The position numbers were made by a program, and so were the translations under genes. Positions 35,213 through 45,379 of a stretch of DNA of 64,000 nt are shown in pieces. Each line of letters begins with the position of its first letter. Position 1 is the first letter of the stretch. The stretch comes from CAZBBC01 sp964489835 (lineage in GTDB: Bacteria; Calditrichota; Calditrichia; JAJRVZ01). The stretch spans positions 4,886 to 68,885 of the forward strand of contig CAZBBC010000013.1 of assembly GCA_964489835.1 (NCBI GenBank). Reading direction: 5' to 3'. The notes beneath the pieces were generated by a model. That model was not told the origin of the DNA, searched no databases, and saw nothing but the letters and a program-made list of their open reading frames with translations.

Positions 35213-38206
35213 TCACATTTTTACCGTAGTATGTGATACTTTGAGATCTTTTAAGAATGGTGAAGATTCATGCTCCCATCCTCCCCGATTCTTTACTGCC
35301 GTGAGTACCAATTCGGATTTTGCTCTAGTCATCCCAACATAAAATAGTCTTCTTTGTTCTTCCAGCTTCTTTGATATTGGGCGATCATCATCCGTATCAT
35401 TTCTCAAAGCATGAAAACCGGGCATGTTCTTATTTTCCATTCCCATAAGAATCACTTTGTCGAACTCCAGACCTTTTGCCGAATGATAGGTAAGGAGTGA
35501 AATCGCGTTAATATTTTCCAGCTGATCCTGGCTGCTGTTTAAAGAAAGATAACTTAAAAAATTTGCGATCGCTTCATCAAAATCCACTTTCTCATACTGT
35601 GCAGCCAACTGCTTTATTTTATTTAGTAAATGCTCATTATTCTTATAAGTAATCAAACGGGGATTTAACTGATAAAGTCTTTCATGAATTCTCTCCCGCA
35701 ATTTTACTTCATTTTCACCAAAGGTTTCAGCATAATCTGTTCTGATCTTCGAATAAGCTGACTGTAATTTTCTACCTCCGGCGAAAAAGAACAAACGATC
35801 TTCATCCCCTGAAATCTTATTTTCTATAAAATTACCTAACGATACGAGATCAAGAAACATTTCAAGAGATGTAAGCCGGCTAATTTCAAGGCGGATGGAT
35901 TGAAGCTTTTGCATAATCTCAACAAGTACAAGAACATCATCTAACGCCCGATGTCTTTTATCTGCCTTTAATTCAAATCGCTGAATAAGTGAATCAATTG
36001 AATTTGATTCCAAAGGAAATAGATTCCGGGCAATAACAAGCGTATCAATTCTGATATTGGGCAATTTCTTTCCTGAAATTTTCTTTGAATACCTATCCAG
36101 AATGGGGAAATCGAAATTATACCCATTATGGGCAATCATGATTGTATTATCGATAAAATCAATGAATTCCGGCCAGAATTGCTCTATCGTTGGTGCATTT
36201 TTTACATCTTTATCTGAAATATGGTGAATATTTTGGGCACCTTTCGAGATTGGCATCTGCGGATTAATCAGTGAGTTTAATTCAGCGGTTATCTTATTAT
36301 TCTTTACACGCACGGCAGCTATTTCCACAATACCACAAGAGTCTTTATCTTTATCTGTTGTTTCAAGATCAAGGACGACATAATCCTGGAAAGGATCATT
36401 GTCTTGTTTTGAAGTAAGCCATTGGCAAAATTTAAAAAGACAACTGAGACTACCCTCTCTTTTTTCATTCTTAATCATATAAACCGGCACTTTTTGGTCA
36501 CTGCTTATCTTTAACGGAGAAGGCTCTAATTCTAGTAAAAGATCATTCTCAGCATCCAAATCATCTTCCGCAGCAGCCTCAATTATTTGTGTCTTTCTAC
36601 TCAGGATACTGCCGAGTAAACGCGATGCCAAAAATGATATTCTTCTGTCAGAGTGGTAAACAAAGAGGTTCTTATCCAAATCATTCAATAAATGTAATCC
36701 GGGAATATGTTGGATGGTTGTAAAGTTATCCAGTACTTTTCGGTATTGAAATAAAAAGGATTGGTCCTGGGGGTCAGTTTCCATAAAAATTTCATTTACA
36801 ATCTGGTGGAAGGTAAAAAAACCTTTGAGATTTACAAGATTGGCAATATGGGCGATAAAATTACGAATTTTAAGCAGAGAATCATATGGAAGATTCCCTT
36901 CTTTTTCTTTATAAAATTTATATAATATTTGTCGAAAAGTTGCCTTTTGCTGCTGGGACAAATGTTTAATAAGCCCAAACAATGATTCCCCAAGTTCCAC
37001 CCGCGCTAATTCTTCAAGTCCAATCGAATCATCAGGATCACGAATGAGATTTAGATAAAGAACCATACGACCAATTAAAGGATTCTCGAGGATACTTTTA
37101 CCGGTGGCCATCTGATACGGTATCTCTTTCTTAATAATAAAATGTTCGAGCGATTGACCGATTTTGTGGAATGGATAAATAATGGCTATTTCCCCATAGG
37201 GAATACCCTCTTCGATCCATTCATGAATTTTACTCAGAATAAAATTAACTTCATCTACTTCATTATAAAAAAAATTTAGATTGATATCATTTGATTTCGC
37301 TTTGTCAACTTTCAATTTTTTAGCGGGTTCAATTCTATCTGTATGTCGGATTATTCTATGGGCATTTGTCAATATTTTATCGCCATTACGATAATTAATC
37401 TGTAAAAATACCGGATCAGTTATTGAAAAGTCAGTCATATATTTCTTTATATTCTCAGGGTTTGCACCACGCCAGGTGTAAATAGACTGATCATCATCCG
37501 CAACCACAAATATATTTTTATTTTTCTGAGCAAGCATTTTTATAATATCATATTGTACCGGATCCGTATCCTGAAATTCATCCACAAGAATAGCTGGATA
37601 CAGGTGTCGATATTCTTCACAAACATCATCATTTTCCGTCAGTAAGACCTGGCAGTAACGAACAATCTGATCAAAATCAATCAAACTGTGCTTTTTTAAA
37701 TGATGTTGATATTCATCAAATCTATCACCGGCAAAAGAAGATAATGATTTTCCTCTGATGATATAGTTCGAGATTGACAGAAGAATTCCTTTTACTTTGA
37801 GTTCCAGATTTTCTTTGATATAAGGTGCACATAAATTTATCAGTAGTCGCTGTTGATAATCCTGATCACAAACCGAAAAAAACTGGTCCAATTGCAGGCG
37901 CGAATAATATTTGCGGATCAGACTAAGGGCAAATGAATGGAAGGTACTCGTAAGAACATCTTTTCCTTTTTGTCCTATAAGATCCTGCAGACGGGATTTC
38001 ATCTCCAAGGCTGCTTTATTTGTAAAGGTTACGGCAAGAATTTTTTCAGGAGGGATCTGATGCTCTTCTATTAACCAGGCAATCCTGGAAGTAAGCAGAC
38101 GTGTTTTTCCAGTGCCCGGCCCGGCAATAACCAATACGGGAAGGAGGGGTTTTTGAACCGCCTCTATCTGCTCTTCATTTAAAAAAGATAAAATCTTATC
38201 TGTCAT
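35213..38206 (-). CDS. UvrD/PcrA-type helicase with embedded DEDDh exonuclease
   Basis: The 997-residue protein begins as a superfamily 1A helicase: Q motif, Walker A AGPGTGKT (about 28-35), Walker B LVDEFQDTD (208-216), motif III ADDDQSIYTWRGAN (236-249). In its second half, about residues 608-770, lies a complete DnaQ-like 3'-5' exonuclease with VLDLETT (D, E), AHNGYNFDF and HRALDDV, the DEDDh catalytic set. The helicase resumes afterwards with LLTYHSAKGLEFD (904-916) and QRRLFYVGMTRAKSEL (951-966). The exonuclease is thus inserted inside the helicase and not appended to an end. A combined unwinding and trimming activity is inferred. No signs of frameshift are seen. Confidence 0.9.
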   Translation of the reverse strand: MTDKILSFLNEEQIEAVQKPLLPVLVIAGPGTGKTRLLTSRIAWLIEEHQIPPEKILAVTFTNKAALEMKSRLQDLIGQKGKDVLTSTFHSFALSLIRKYYSRLQLDQFFSVCDQDYQQRLLINLCAPYIKENLELKVKGILLSISNYIIRGKSLSSFAGDRFDEYQHHLKKHSLIDFDQIVRYCQVLLTENDDVCEEYRHLYPAILVDEFQDTDPVQYDIIKMLAQKNKNIFVVADDDQSIYTWRGANPENIKKYMTDFSITDPVFLQINYRNGDKILTNAHRIIRHTDRIEPAKKLKVDKAKSNDINLNFFYNEVDEVNFILSKIHEWIEEGIPYGEIAIIYPFHKIGQSLEHFIIKKEIPYQMATGKSILENPLIGRMVLYLNLIRDPDDSIGLEELARVELGESLFGLIKHLSQQQKATFRQILYKFYKEKEGNLPYDSLLKIRNFIAHIANLVNLKGFFTFHQIVNEIFMETDPQDQSFLFQYRKVLDNFTTIQHIPGLHLLNDLDKNLFVYHSDRRISFLASRLLGSILSRKTQIIEAAAEDDLDAENDLLLELEPSPLKISSDQKVPVYMIKNEKREGSLSCLFKFCQWLTSKQDNDPFQDYVVLDLETTDKDKDSCGIVEIAAVRVKNNKITAELNSLINPQMPISKGAQNIHHISDKDVKNAPTIEQFWPEFIDFIDNTIMIAHNGYNFDFPILDRYSKKISGKKLPNIRIDTLVIARNLFPLESNSIDSLIQRFELKADKRHRALDDVLVLVEIMQKLQSIRLEISRLTSLEMFLDLVSLGNFIENKISGDEDRLFFFAGGRKLQSAYSKIRTDYAETFGENEVKLRERIHERLYQLNPRLITYKNNEHLLNKIKQLAAQYEKVDFDEAIANFLSYLSLNSSQDQLENINAISLLTYHSAKGLEFDKVILMGMENKNMPGFHALRNDTDDDRPISKKLEEQRRLFYVGMTRAKSELVLTAVKNRGGWEHESSPFLKDLKVSHTTVKM

Positions 38207-38660
38207 TAATAAAGTATACCATTTTTTCTTTTTTTTTTACTTAAACCTGATATATTCATAAACCACAGAGACCACAGAGGTATTTTAATGTTTCTATTAA
38301 AGTTAGATACGATTTGATTCTTTTGCCTCAATAATATGCAACCGATGTTAAATTTTATGTAAATATTTTTTTTTATTATTTTATAATTACTCAGTGTCCT
38401 CTGCCTGCCCGCCTACTGGCGTGGTGGTGAATAATTCAGGTTAAACTAACCTAAATAATTCATAGCAATAATCACCGGAATGTCAAATGGTGTAAAGATT
38501 AAATAATAATAATAGAAACTTGATTGAAATATTTTTTTAACCGGACACTCATGTCTCCGACTAATTTATCATTCAAGCATTAAAGATCAAAATGATTGGT
38601 CACTGCCAGATGAATAATGATGCAATTATCATTCCTGTTGATTTTATCTCATCGGCAAGG
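38207..38660. other. Intergenic region with decayed dispersed repeats
   Basis: This 454-bp AT-rich gap has an AACCACAGAGACCACAGAGG arm (38261-38280) and a partial opposite arm ACTCAGTGTCCTCTG (about 38390-38404), the pattern of a dispersed inverted repeat common in FCB genomes. The right arm runs into a second imperfect palindrome (CCTGCCCGCC-TACT-GGCGTGGTGG, about 38404). Nothing protein-like is seen. Confidence 0.5.
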
Positions 38661-39113
38661 TTATGAATAGGTTGTATGAAGGAATTCTCCGGGCGGCATC
38701 GTCTCAATTTTAAAATTTTGATCGCGGTATATTTTATAACGTTCTCTACTCGATTCCAAAGCCTGCGCCTCATATTTTTCAGCAAAGTCAATAACTGTAG
38801 GAAATTGAGAAACGACTGCCAGCGGCAGAGGATCTACTAATAGTAAAGTACTATAATCGGCAATTGCTTCAATAATGGATGTAATGATCACAGGTTCCTG
38901 ATGAGGTTCCGACAATGAATCAAGGAACATATGGGGAATGAAACTTTGTTGTTTCCATGTCCATAGAAGCGTATCAATATTTTTACACGCATTCTCATTT
39001 TCTGCATAAATGACAATTCGTTGATTATCAAGATAGCATTTTTCGGCAAGATCGCACACAATTCGTGATTTAACAGCACTATTCAAGACAATAAAGATAA
39101 TATTTGTATCCAT
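38661..39113 (-). CDS. holC: DNA polymerase III chi subunit-like protein
   Basis: The 150-residue protein matches HolC along its length: an N-terminal beta strand (IIFIVLN), a helix, the RIVIYAENENACKNIDTLLWT segment in overlapping conserved blocks, QSFIPH, and the C-terminal ARG/GLU-rich SSRERYKIYRDQNFKIETM, which parallels RERYKAYRVAGFNL in E. coli HolC. Chi links the clamp loader to single-stranded DNA binding protein. HolC is best known from Proteobacteria, so its presence here is notable. The ATG lies 4 bp after the stop of the upstream outer-membrane protein gene, with GGAG in the end of that gene. Confidence 0.75.
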   Translation of the reverse strand: MDTNIIFIVLNSAVKSRIVCDLAEKCYLDNQRIVIYAENENACKNIDTLLWTWKQQSFIPHMFLDSLSEPHQEPVIITSIIEAIADYSTLLLVDPLPLAVVSQFPTVIDFAEKYEAQALESSRERYKIYRDQNFKIETMPPGEFLHTTYS

Positions 39114-39117
39114 TTAA

Positions 39118-39732
39118 TCAGAATCTCCGCCCTAATTCAAAACGAAGTTCGAACATGGAATGATCACTGGTTTCTCCTAGTATCTTCGAGAATGGCATAA
39201 ATCTGTATTGTGCTTTGATACTAACGAGATATTTGACATCTACTGAAATATCCACCCCACCTCCGATGAATCCACCCGCTGTCCAGCGATACTGATTTTC
39301 CAGGTCATCGACTTCAGGAAAATTCATACCGAAAATGGGTCCAAATCCGGCACTAAGAAAAGGTCGGAAACTGTCATCCATATCTTCTGCAAAAAATCTC
39401 CGCTTCAAGATGAACATCAGATCAAATAGATACACATTATTTACATCATTGATTGAGTAAAAATTTCCATAATAATCGACATATTCAAATTGACGTGAAT
39501 CCCTTATAAAAAACGCATCAAAAGTCACACCGGCGTGATATAGCTGACTGAAAGGCCAGACTGCAAAAGCACCGAAACCTGTGCCGGTTTCTGCCATAGC
39601 AAACACAAAACCGGCTTCTTTTTTCGGCTTATTGTAATAATCATCCACCAACGTTTTATCATGATCCTGTGCCCATACCATGGTAATTAATAAGGATTGA
39701 ATAAAAATTATACCTATAATTATTCGCTTCAT
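39118..39732 (-). CDS. Small outer-membrane beta-barrel protein
   Basis: The 204-residue protein has a Sec signal peptide (MKRIIIGIIFIQSLLITMVWAQ). The remainder has alternating aromatic/glycine beta-strand patterns (GFGPIFGMNF, GGFIGGGVDISV, SIKAQYRFMPF) and ends in a strand with terminal FELGRRF, as expected for an eight- to ten-stranded barrel. GAAGGGAG precedes the start. No specific family is recognised. It is co-directional with the holC-like gene. Confidence 0.75.
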   Translation of the reverse strand: MKRIIIGIIFIQSLLITMVWAQDHDKTLVDDYYNKPKKEAGFVFAMAETGTGFGAFAVWPFSQLYHAGVTFDAFFIRDSRQFEYVDYYGNFYSINDVNNVYLFDLMFILKRRFFAEDMDDSFRPFLSAGFGPIFGMNFPEVDDLENQYRWTAGGFIGGGVDISVDVKYLVSIKAQYRFMPFSKILGETSDHSMFELRFELGRRF

Positions 39733-39978
39733 TTATATGACTCCCTTCTTGCTCTATCATACACTAATTTTAAGAGTAAAGCGCGAGGTGCAAGATCTGA
39801 ATATTTAATTAGTACAAATTCTTTCTTTGTGCATATTTCAGATCACTTTTAAATAAAGCACCATACTCTTTCATGTACGCCTAACAGCCAGCAGAGTTCA
39901 ATAGAATTGACTATATTATTCTTACGAAAATTCAAATAATTCACCTGTCTATACCGTGTTATAGTAAAACGAAGATTT

Positions 39979-42315
39979 TTAATTCTTAATGGCCATATGA
40001 ATGACATCATCGATATCATTTACAAAATGAAATTCGATATCTTTTATATTCTTCTTCGGAATTTCTTCCAGGTCTTTACGATTTTTTTCAGGCATAATAA
40101 CCGTTTCAATACCCGCCCGTTTGGCCGCAAGAACTTTTTCTTTAATACCACCGACAGGTAGCACCATGCCTCTAAGTGTAATTTCTCCGGTCATTGCCAG
40201 ATTATCTTTCACACATTTATCTGTAAAAAGAGAATATAGTGCTGTAAATATAGTTATTCCGGCAGATGGACCATCTTTCGGTACGGCTCCGGCAGGAACA
40301 TGAATATGCACATCGTATTTTTTATAGAAATCCTGGTCTATTTTAAATTTCTCACTATTGGCCCGAAGATAACTTCTTGCGGCTGCTGCCGATTCTTTCA
40401 TTACCTCACCTAATTTTCCGGTAAGATTTAATTCTCCCTTACCAGGCATTTTAGAGGCTTCGATAAAAAGTATATCGCCTCCTACAGGCGTCCAGGCCAA
40501 ACCGGTAGCAACTCCCGGTCTTGAAGTTCTCTCGGCAACTTCTGAAAAAAATCTTTTCGGACCAAGATATTTGTATACAAGGTTGGTTGTTATTTTGCGT
40601 GATTTAATTTTTTTCTCTACAATATTTTTTGCGACACCACGCACGATAGACGCGATTTCTCTTTCTAAATTACGTACCCCGGCTTCACGTGTATAATGTT
40701 GAATAACTTCTTGTAATGCCTTATGGGAAAAGTTTATCTGATTAGTGGTTATTCCATGCGCATCTAACTGCTTTGGAACCAGATAACGTTCGGCAATTTG
40801 CAATTTTTCTTCTTCGGTGTAGCCATTGATTTCTATGATTTCCATTCTGTCTTTGAGTGCCGGCGGAATCGGATCCGGAATATTCGCGGTGGCAATGAAC
40901 ATTACCTTGGACAAATCAAAGGGCACTTCCAGATAGTGGTCAGTAAATGAGAAGTTTTGTTCCGGATCAAGTACCTCCAGAAGAGCAGATGAAGGGTCTC
41001 CACGAAAATCCATACCCAGTTTATCGATTTCATCAAGCATGATCAGTGGATTGCGGGAGTTTAATTTTTTGATCTCCTGAATGATCCGACCAGGGAGCGC
41101 ACCAACATAAGTCCTGCGATGTCCCCTGATTTCTGCTTCGTCGCGAACGCCACCCAAAGACATGCGAGAAAATTTTCTCCCCAGTGCACGCGCGATCGAT
41201 CTACCCAAACTGGTTTTACCTACCCCGGGAGGGCCGACAAAACAAAGGATCGGTCCTTTCATATCAGATTTTAACTGCCGTATAGCTAAATATTCAAGAA
41301 TACGTTTTTTTACCTTTTCCAGACCATAATGATCTTCATCCAAAATTGTTTCCGCCTTTTTGACATCCAATCTGTCAAGGGTCTTTTTACTCCATGGCAT
41401 TTCAATAAGCCAATCCAGATAAGTACGCGATACCGTATATTCGCTGGCCATCGGTGACATTCGCGCCAACCGGTTTAATTCTTTTTCTGCCACTTTGTGA
41501 ACCTCCGGCGGCATTTTTGCCTCGATCAGTTTTTCTCTCAAATCCTCGATCTCAGTGCCCTCATCTTCATATTCCCCTAACTCTTTTTTTATAGCCTTGA
41601 GTTGTTCGCGGAGATAATAGTGCCTTTGAGTTTTATTTAATTCGCCCTGGACTTCACTTTGAATTTTGGATCCCAATTCCAGTACCTGAAGCTCTTTATT
41701 TAAGAGATAATGGACCTTTTCCAGGCGGAGTTGAACATCGGTAATCTCGAGGGTCTGTTGTTTCTCGTTCACGGGAAAGTTTACCTGAGAGGCAATAACA
41801 TCGCTTAGTTTTCCCGGATCATCCGTATTTAAGACCATTACCCGATGCTCCCCGGTTAAATAGGGAGATAAATCAACAATCTTCTGAAAAAGCATCTTCA
41901 GATTGTTCATTAATGCTTCTACTTCTACGGTTCGCGTTACCGATTCCTGGGCAGGTAGGACTGTAGCTTCAAAATGCGGATCTAATTGATTATATTTTAA
42001 AACTTTAAAACGATAGATTCCCTGGACTATCAGCTGTTCACTACCATCTGGCATCTTGAATTTCTTCAGGATCATGGCTGCTGTACCCCAGTCGTACAGA
42101 TCTTTGGCTTTGGGTTCTTCAATATTTCCATCTTTCTGAGAAACCAGACCGATAACCTTACTTTCTTCATCAATATATTTTAATAAATTTAAAGACTTCT
42201 CTCTTCCGACCGCTAAGGGGATTACCTGATGTGGAAAAACAACCGTATTCCTCAGAGGCATGATCGGTAATACTTCCGTTAAATTTATTTCATCAATATC
42301 GGATACATGTGTCAT
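39979..42315 (-). CDS. lon: ATP-dependent protease Lon
   Basis: The 778-residue protein is full length. The LON substrate domain spans about 14-205, a coiled coil about 210-300, and the AAA+ domain has GPPGVGKTS (361-369) and MLDEIDK. The protease domain has PKDGPSAG (S684) and GGIKEK (K727), the Ser-Lys dyad spaced 43 residues apart as in E. coli. AGGAGA precedes the ATG. It degrades misfolded and regulatory proteins in the cytoplasm. No CIRCE or sigma-32-like element was recognised upstream. Confidence 0.97.
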   Translation of the reverse strand: MTHVSDIDEINLTEVLPIMPLRNTVVFPHQVIPLAVGREKSLNLLKYIDEESKVIGLVSQKDGNIEEPKAKDLYDWGTAAMILKKFKMPDGSEQLIVQGIYRFKVLKYNQLDPHFEATVLPAQESVTRTVEVEALMNNLKMLFQKIVDLSPYLTGEHRVMVLNTDDPGKLSDVIASQVNFPVNEKQQTLEITDVQLRLEKVHYLLNKELQVLELGSKIQSEVQGELNKTQRHYYLREQLKAIKKELGEYEDEGTEIEDLREKLIEAKMPPEVHKVAEKELNRLARMSPMASEYTVSRTYLDWLIEMPWSKKTLDRLDVKKAETILDEDHYGLEKVKKRILEYLAIRQLKSDMKGPILCFVGPPGVGKTSLGRSIARALGRKFSRMSLGGVRDEAEIRGHRRTYVGALPGRIIQEIKKLNSRNPLIMLDEIDKLGMDFRGDPSSALLEVLDPEQNFSFTDHYLEVPFDLSKVMFIATANIPDPIPPALKDRMEIIEINGYTEEEKLQIAERYLVPKQLDAHGITTNQINFSHKALQEVIQHYTREAGVRNLEREIASIVRGVAKNIVEKKIKSRKITTNLVYKYLGPKRFFSEVAERTSRPGVATGLAWTPVGGDILFIEASKMPGKGELNLTGKLGEVMKESAAAARSYLRANSEKFKIDQDFYKKYDVHIHVPAGAVPKDGPSAGITIFTALYSLFTDKCVKDNLAMTGEITLRGMVLPVGGIKEKVLAAKRAGIETVIMPEKNRKDLEEIPKKNIKDIEFHFVNDIDDVIHMAIKN

Positions 42316-42955
42316 TCTTTTCTCCTAGTTTCCTTAAAGAAGGAAGTTAAGCAAACGCAGTGCCAAAGCGAAAGGTGTAACTATAACTCTAATATTAATA
42401 ATAAGATAAACAATGTTTATTATAATTTTGCTGTTTTATTAGTCTGACATCATGACAGATATCTATAAGTTGCAATATATAAAAGTTACAGATGTGACCA
42501 TAAACACAACATCTATCTGTAAATTTGCTCGCTTTATCACAAAATAAGACGATGAGGTGTTTGAAAAACAGCTATCCCTTTAATTTAATAAAAATTCCTC
42601 ATAATTTATCTTAAAATTCAACAATTATTCAATAGCAGAATGATTGAAAGAATTTTTCCATTCCTGTCGTCTTCGACTCGATTTCCCGATTCAATTTTCA
42701 GGGACGTACGCATCTGCATTTATTGCTTTTAAAATAGAGGCGAAGCCTGGCTTTAATAATTACATAGGTTGAGAAAAAGCAGCAAATAACCCGTCTAATC
42801 TTCGACTATATTACCATAGGGTAATCTTGATGTTTGGACCGCTATTGGTGGGAGTAGGAAGCCTGATAGGAAGGAGATTAAATCGCAGGGAGGCATCATT
42901 GTTTCCAAAGATCCGATCAGTTCCCCGGATGTAAAACAGATGATTGAAATTATTT
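42316..42955. other. Intergenic region upstream of lon
   Basis: This 640-bp gap is AT-rich in its first half, where the lon promoter must lie, but no clear -35/-10 pair was found on the minus strand. A 16-bp palindrome ATTACC-ATAG-GGTAAT lies at 42810-42825. From 42820 a 60-codon plus-strand open frame without an ATG begins, described separately as a possible gene remnant. Confidence 0.5.
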
Positions 42956-43002
42956 TTAATCCAATGTTTCCCGCACTTTTCTTAATAATTCCATTGGTGT
43001 GA
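42820..43002 (+). pseudogene. Possible gene remnant, 60-codon open frame
   Basis: The plus-strand frame from 42820 reads a protein-like stretch (segments such as WTAIGGSRKPDRKEI and GGIIVSKDPISSPDVKQMIE) until it runs antisense into the end of the histidine kinase gene and stops at 43000. It has no start codon or ribosome-binding site and a stop lies immediately upstream. The first 45 codons may be a relic of a lost gene. The family is not recognised and chance is possible. Confidence 0.25.
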
Positions 43003-45379
43003 AAGGCTTTTGTATAAAAACTTTTCCGGGATCAAATGTACTTCGATTGGTGAAAACATCTTCTGAATAACCGGAGATAAATATAACTTTCATTTGTGGT
43101 TGCAATGGCAATAACCTTTCAACCAGTTCCTGGCCATTCATCTGTGGCATGACTATATCAGAAATAATCAGATCAATATTCCCCGGATATTGCTCACAAA
43201 TAAGTAAAGCACTTCCCCCATGTGGGGCATCTAAAATTTCATAGCCATATAATTTTAGAGTTTCCCGGATTAAATGGCGTACTTCATCCTGATCTTCAAC
43301 GACTAAAATTGTTTCAGTACCTGTCAGCAATATATCATGTAACTTTGGTTTATCCTCTGAATCAAGAGGTTCATCAACTCTCGGAAAATATATATTGAAT
43401 GTGGTCCCGTTATTCAATTCACTATCTACATAAATATATCCACCACTTTGTTTAATGATACCATAAACGGTAGCCAGACCGAGCCCGGTTCCTTTTCCTT
43501 TTTCTTTTGTTGTATAAAATGGCTCAAAAATATGCGCTTGTGTTTCTTTGTCCATACCAAAACCAGTATCACTTATTTTTAGCTGGACATAGCTCCCGAT
43601 CTCTGCTTCCGGAAAATTTTGATTAAAATTTTTATCAAGCGTTGTATTTCTTGACTCAATTTTTAAAATTCCGCCCTGCGCCATGGCATCACGTGAATTT
43701 ACGGCAAGATTCATAATTACCTGTTCGAACTGTCCCGGGTCAGCTTTAATTTTACCAAGATCATTACTGAGGTTGATATCAAATTTTATGTCAGCCCCTA
43801 TCAGGCGTTGTAACATATCCTTCATACCCAAAATCAATCGATTTAAATCGATCACCCTAGGTTGTAGAATCTGCTTTCGACTAAATGCTAATAGCTGCTT
43901 GGTCAGAGATTCTGCCCGTTCAGAAGCTTCATTGATTTGCCTGATCTGGGCCGCAATAGGATCACTGGCGTTTATTTTGGCAAGGATCAATTCGCTATAC
44001 CCCTGGATAACAGTCAGCAGATTATTAAAATCATGGGCCACCCCACCGGCCAGTTTGCCAATCGCTTCCAGTTTTTGAGACTGTTGTAACTGTGTCTCAA
44101 GACGTTTTCGCTCTGATATATCAGTGGCCACACCTATCAGTGCCATAGGATAACCGCCGTGATCATAAAGGACAGAAGTTGAAAGATGGATTGGAAATTC
44201 ACTACCATCCTTTCTCCTGTTAATTATTTCTCCTTTCCATCCGCCGTTTAAAGATTCAGGAAGAATTTCATTATATGATTTACTTGAATCTTTATTACGT
44301 CTAACAATTGAAATTGGCTTCCCGATTAATTCATTCTTTTCGTATCCATAGGTTTCCAGGAATGCATCATTTACAAAAATAATATTATCCTTAAGATCAG
44401 TTACACTAACACATTCAGCAATGCATTTTAATGCCTGGGCAAGAACCGTAATTTCTTCCTCGGTTTTTTTTCGATCCGTAATATCCCTTGCGATACCCTG
44501 AGTTCCCATAAAACTGCTTGAGACAGGTTTTGCGGTTGAATAGAGTCCTTCAGCCTCAAGAAGAAATATAGATTCCATAGGCACTGATTCTGACCGATTT
44601 TCTAAAAATATAGTTCTCCCTTTTTTTGTTAAAAAACGTATTTCAAAAGATTTCGTTCGTCTTTCCCCTGTCCGTCTCTCATTAATGCGATACAGAGCTT
44701 TTTCTTTATCGTCCGGATGTACCAGATCAAGAATACTCTTCCCCAATAATTCTTCGGGACTATAACCGTATTGTATTATTGCTTCACTGATAAAAGTGAT
44801 ATTACCTTCCGGATTAAGCCGATAAATAATATCGGGTATTGCCTTTAATATGGATTTCAGTCTTTCTTCCGAATCATGTAAGGCCAGCTCAATTTCTTCC
44901 CGGTCGGTGATATCACGGGAAACAACGATCACGTTTTCGACTTCACCTTTTGCGTTACGTATCACATTGCCTTGTGATTCAATATAACGAACGCTGCCGT
45001 CTTTCAAGAGCCATCGGTAGGCCGATCGCTTCCCAATACCGGTGCTAATAGTATCCCGGAAAATCTTTTCAATTTTTTCCCGATCTTCCGGATGTATTTC
45101 CTTGAACGAGTCCGTTCCTTTCAATTTATCGGGATCCCCAAGAATTCTTTTATAAGAATTACTATTGAATAGCCGCTTTCCGTTCAAGTCCAGGATAGCG
45201 ATCAGATCAGAAACATTATCTACGATCATCCGTAGAATTTGATCCCTGTCTTCGGTAAGATTGGTTACTGATGTTGTGGCATCGCCTTTTTCTACTTGTT
45301 TAAGTCGTGTACGTATTTTTTCCAATTCGTTGATTAACTGAACCTTTGTCTTATTTTCATCTTTCACGAAGATCTCCAA
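42956..45379 (-). CDS. Soluble hybrid PAS histidine kinase with receiver domain
   Basis: The 807-residue protein has no signal peptide or membrane segment. An N-terminal coiled coil (about 5-35) leads into three PAS/PAC modules (about 45-165, 170-300, 310-430; each ends in a RDITDR/TDISER-type PAC motif). The kinase core has AGGVAHDFNNLL with the phospho-accepting histidine, N and G boxes (DTGFGMD, GKGTGLGLATVYG), and a C-terminal receiver (VVEDQDEVRHLI, phospho-acceptor in IISDIVMP, KPFTP). The HDFNN type H-box is typical of hybrid kinases. No separate output regulator is adjacent, so the partner is unknown. Confidence 0.93.
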   Translation of the reverse strand: MEIFVKDENKTKVQLINELEKIRTRLKQVEKGDATTSVTNLTEDRDQILRMIVDNVSDLIAILDLNGKRLFNSNSYKRILGDPDKLKGTDSFKEIHPEDREKIEKIFRDTISTGIGKRSAYRWLLKDGSVRYIESQGNVIRNAKGEVENVIVVSRDITDREEIELALHDSEERLKSILKAIPDIIYRLNPEGNITFISEAIIQYGYSPEELLGKSILDLVHPDDKEKALYRINERRTGERRTKSFEIRFLTKKGRTIFLENRSESVPMESIFLLEAEGLYSTAKPVSSSFMGTQGIARDITDRKKTEEEITVLAQALKCIAECVSVTDLKDNIIFVNDAFLETYGYEKNELIGKPISIVRRNKDSSKSYNEILPESLNGGWKGEIINRRKDGSEFPIHLSTSVLYDHGGYPMALIGVATDISERKRLETQLQQSQKLEAIGKLAGGVAHDFNNLLTVIQGYSELILAKINASDPIAAQIRQINEASERAESLTKQLLAFSRKQILQPRVIDLNRLILGMKDMLQRLIGADIKFDINLSNDLGKIKADPGQFEQVIMNLAVNSRDAMAQGGILKIESRNTTLDKNFNQNFPEAEIGSYVQLKISDTGFGMDKETQAHIFEPFYTTKEKGKGTGLGLATVYGIIKQSGGYIYVDSELNNGTTFNIYFPRVDEPLDSEDKPKLHDILLTGTETILVVEDQDEVRHLIRETLKLYGYEILDAPHGGSALLICEQYPGNIDLIISDIVMPQMNGQELVERLLPLQPQMKVIFISGYSEDVFTNRSTFDPGKVFIQKPFTPMELLRKVRETLD

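Noticed and set aside
38600..38791. A 63-residue minus-strand frame overlapping the end of the holC-like gene
   Set aside because: It largely overlaps the HolC-like coding region in another frame, and HolC similarity runs to its own stop.
42840..42945. A 34-codon ATG frame (MFGPLLVGVGSLIGRR...) upstream of the kinase end
   Set aside because: It has no ribosome-binding site, is short, and overlaps in another frame with the more protein-like remnant at 42820.
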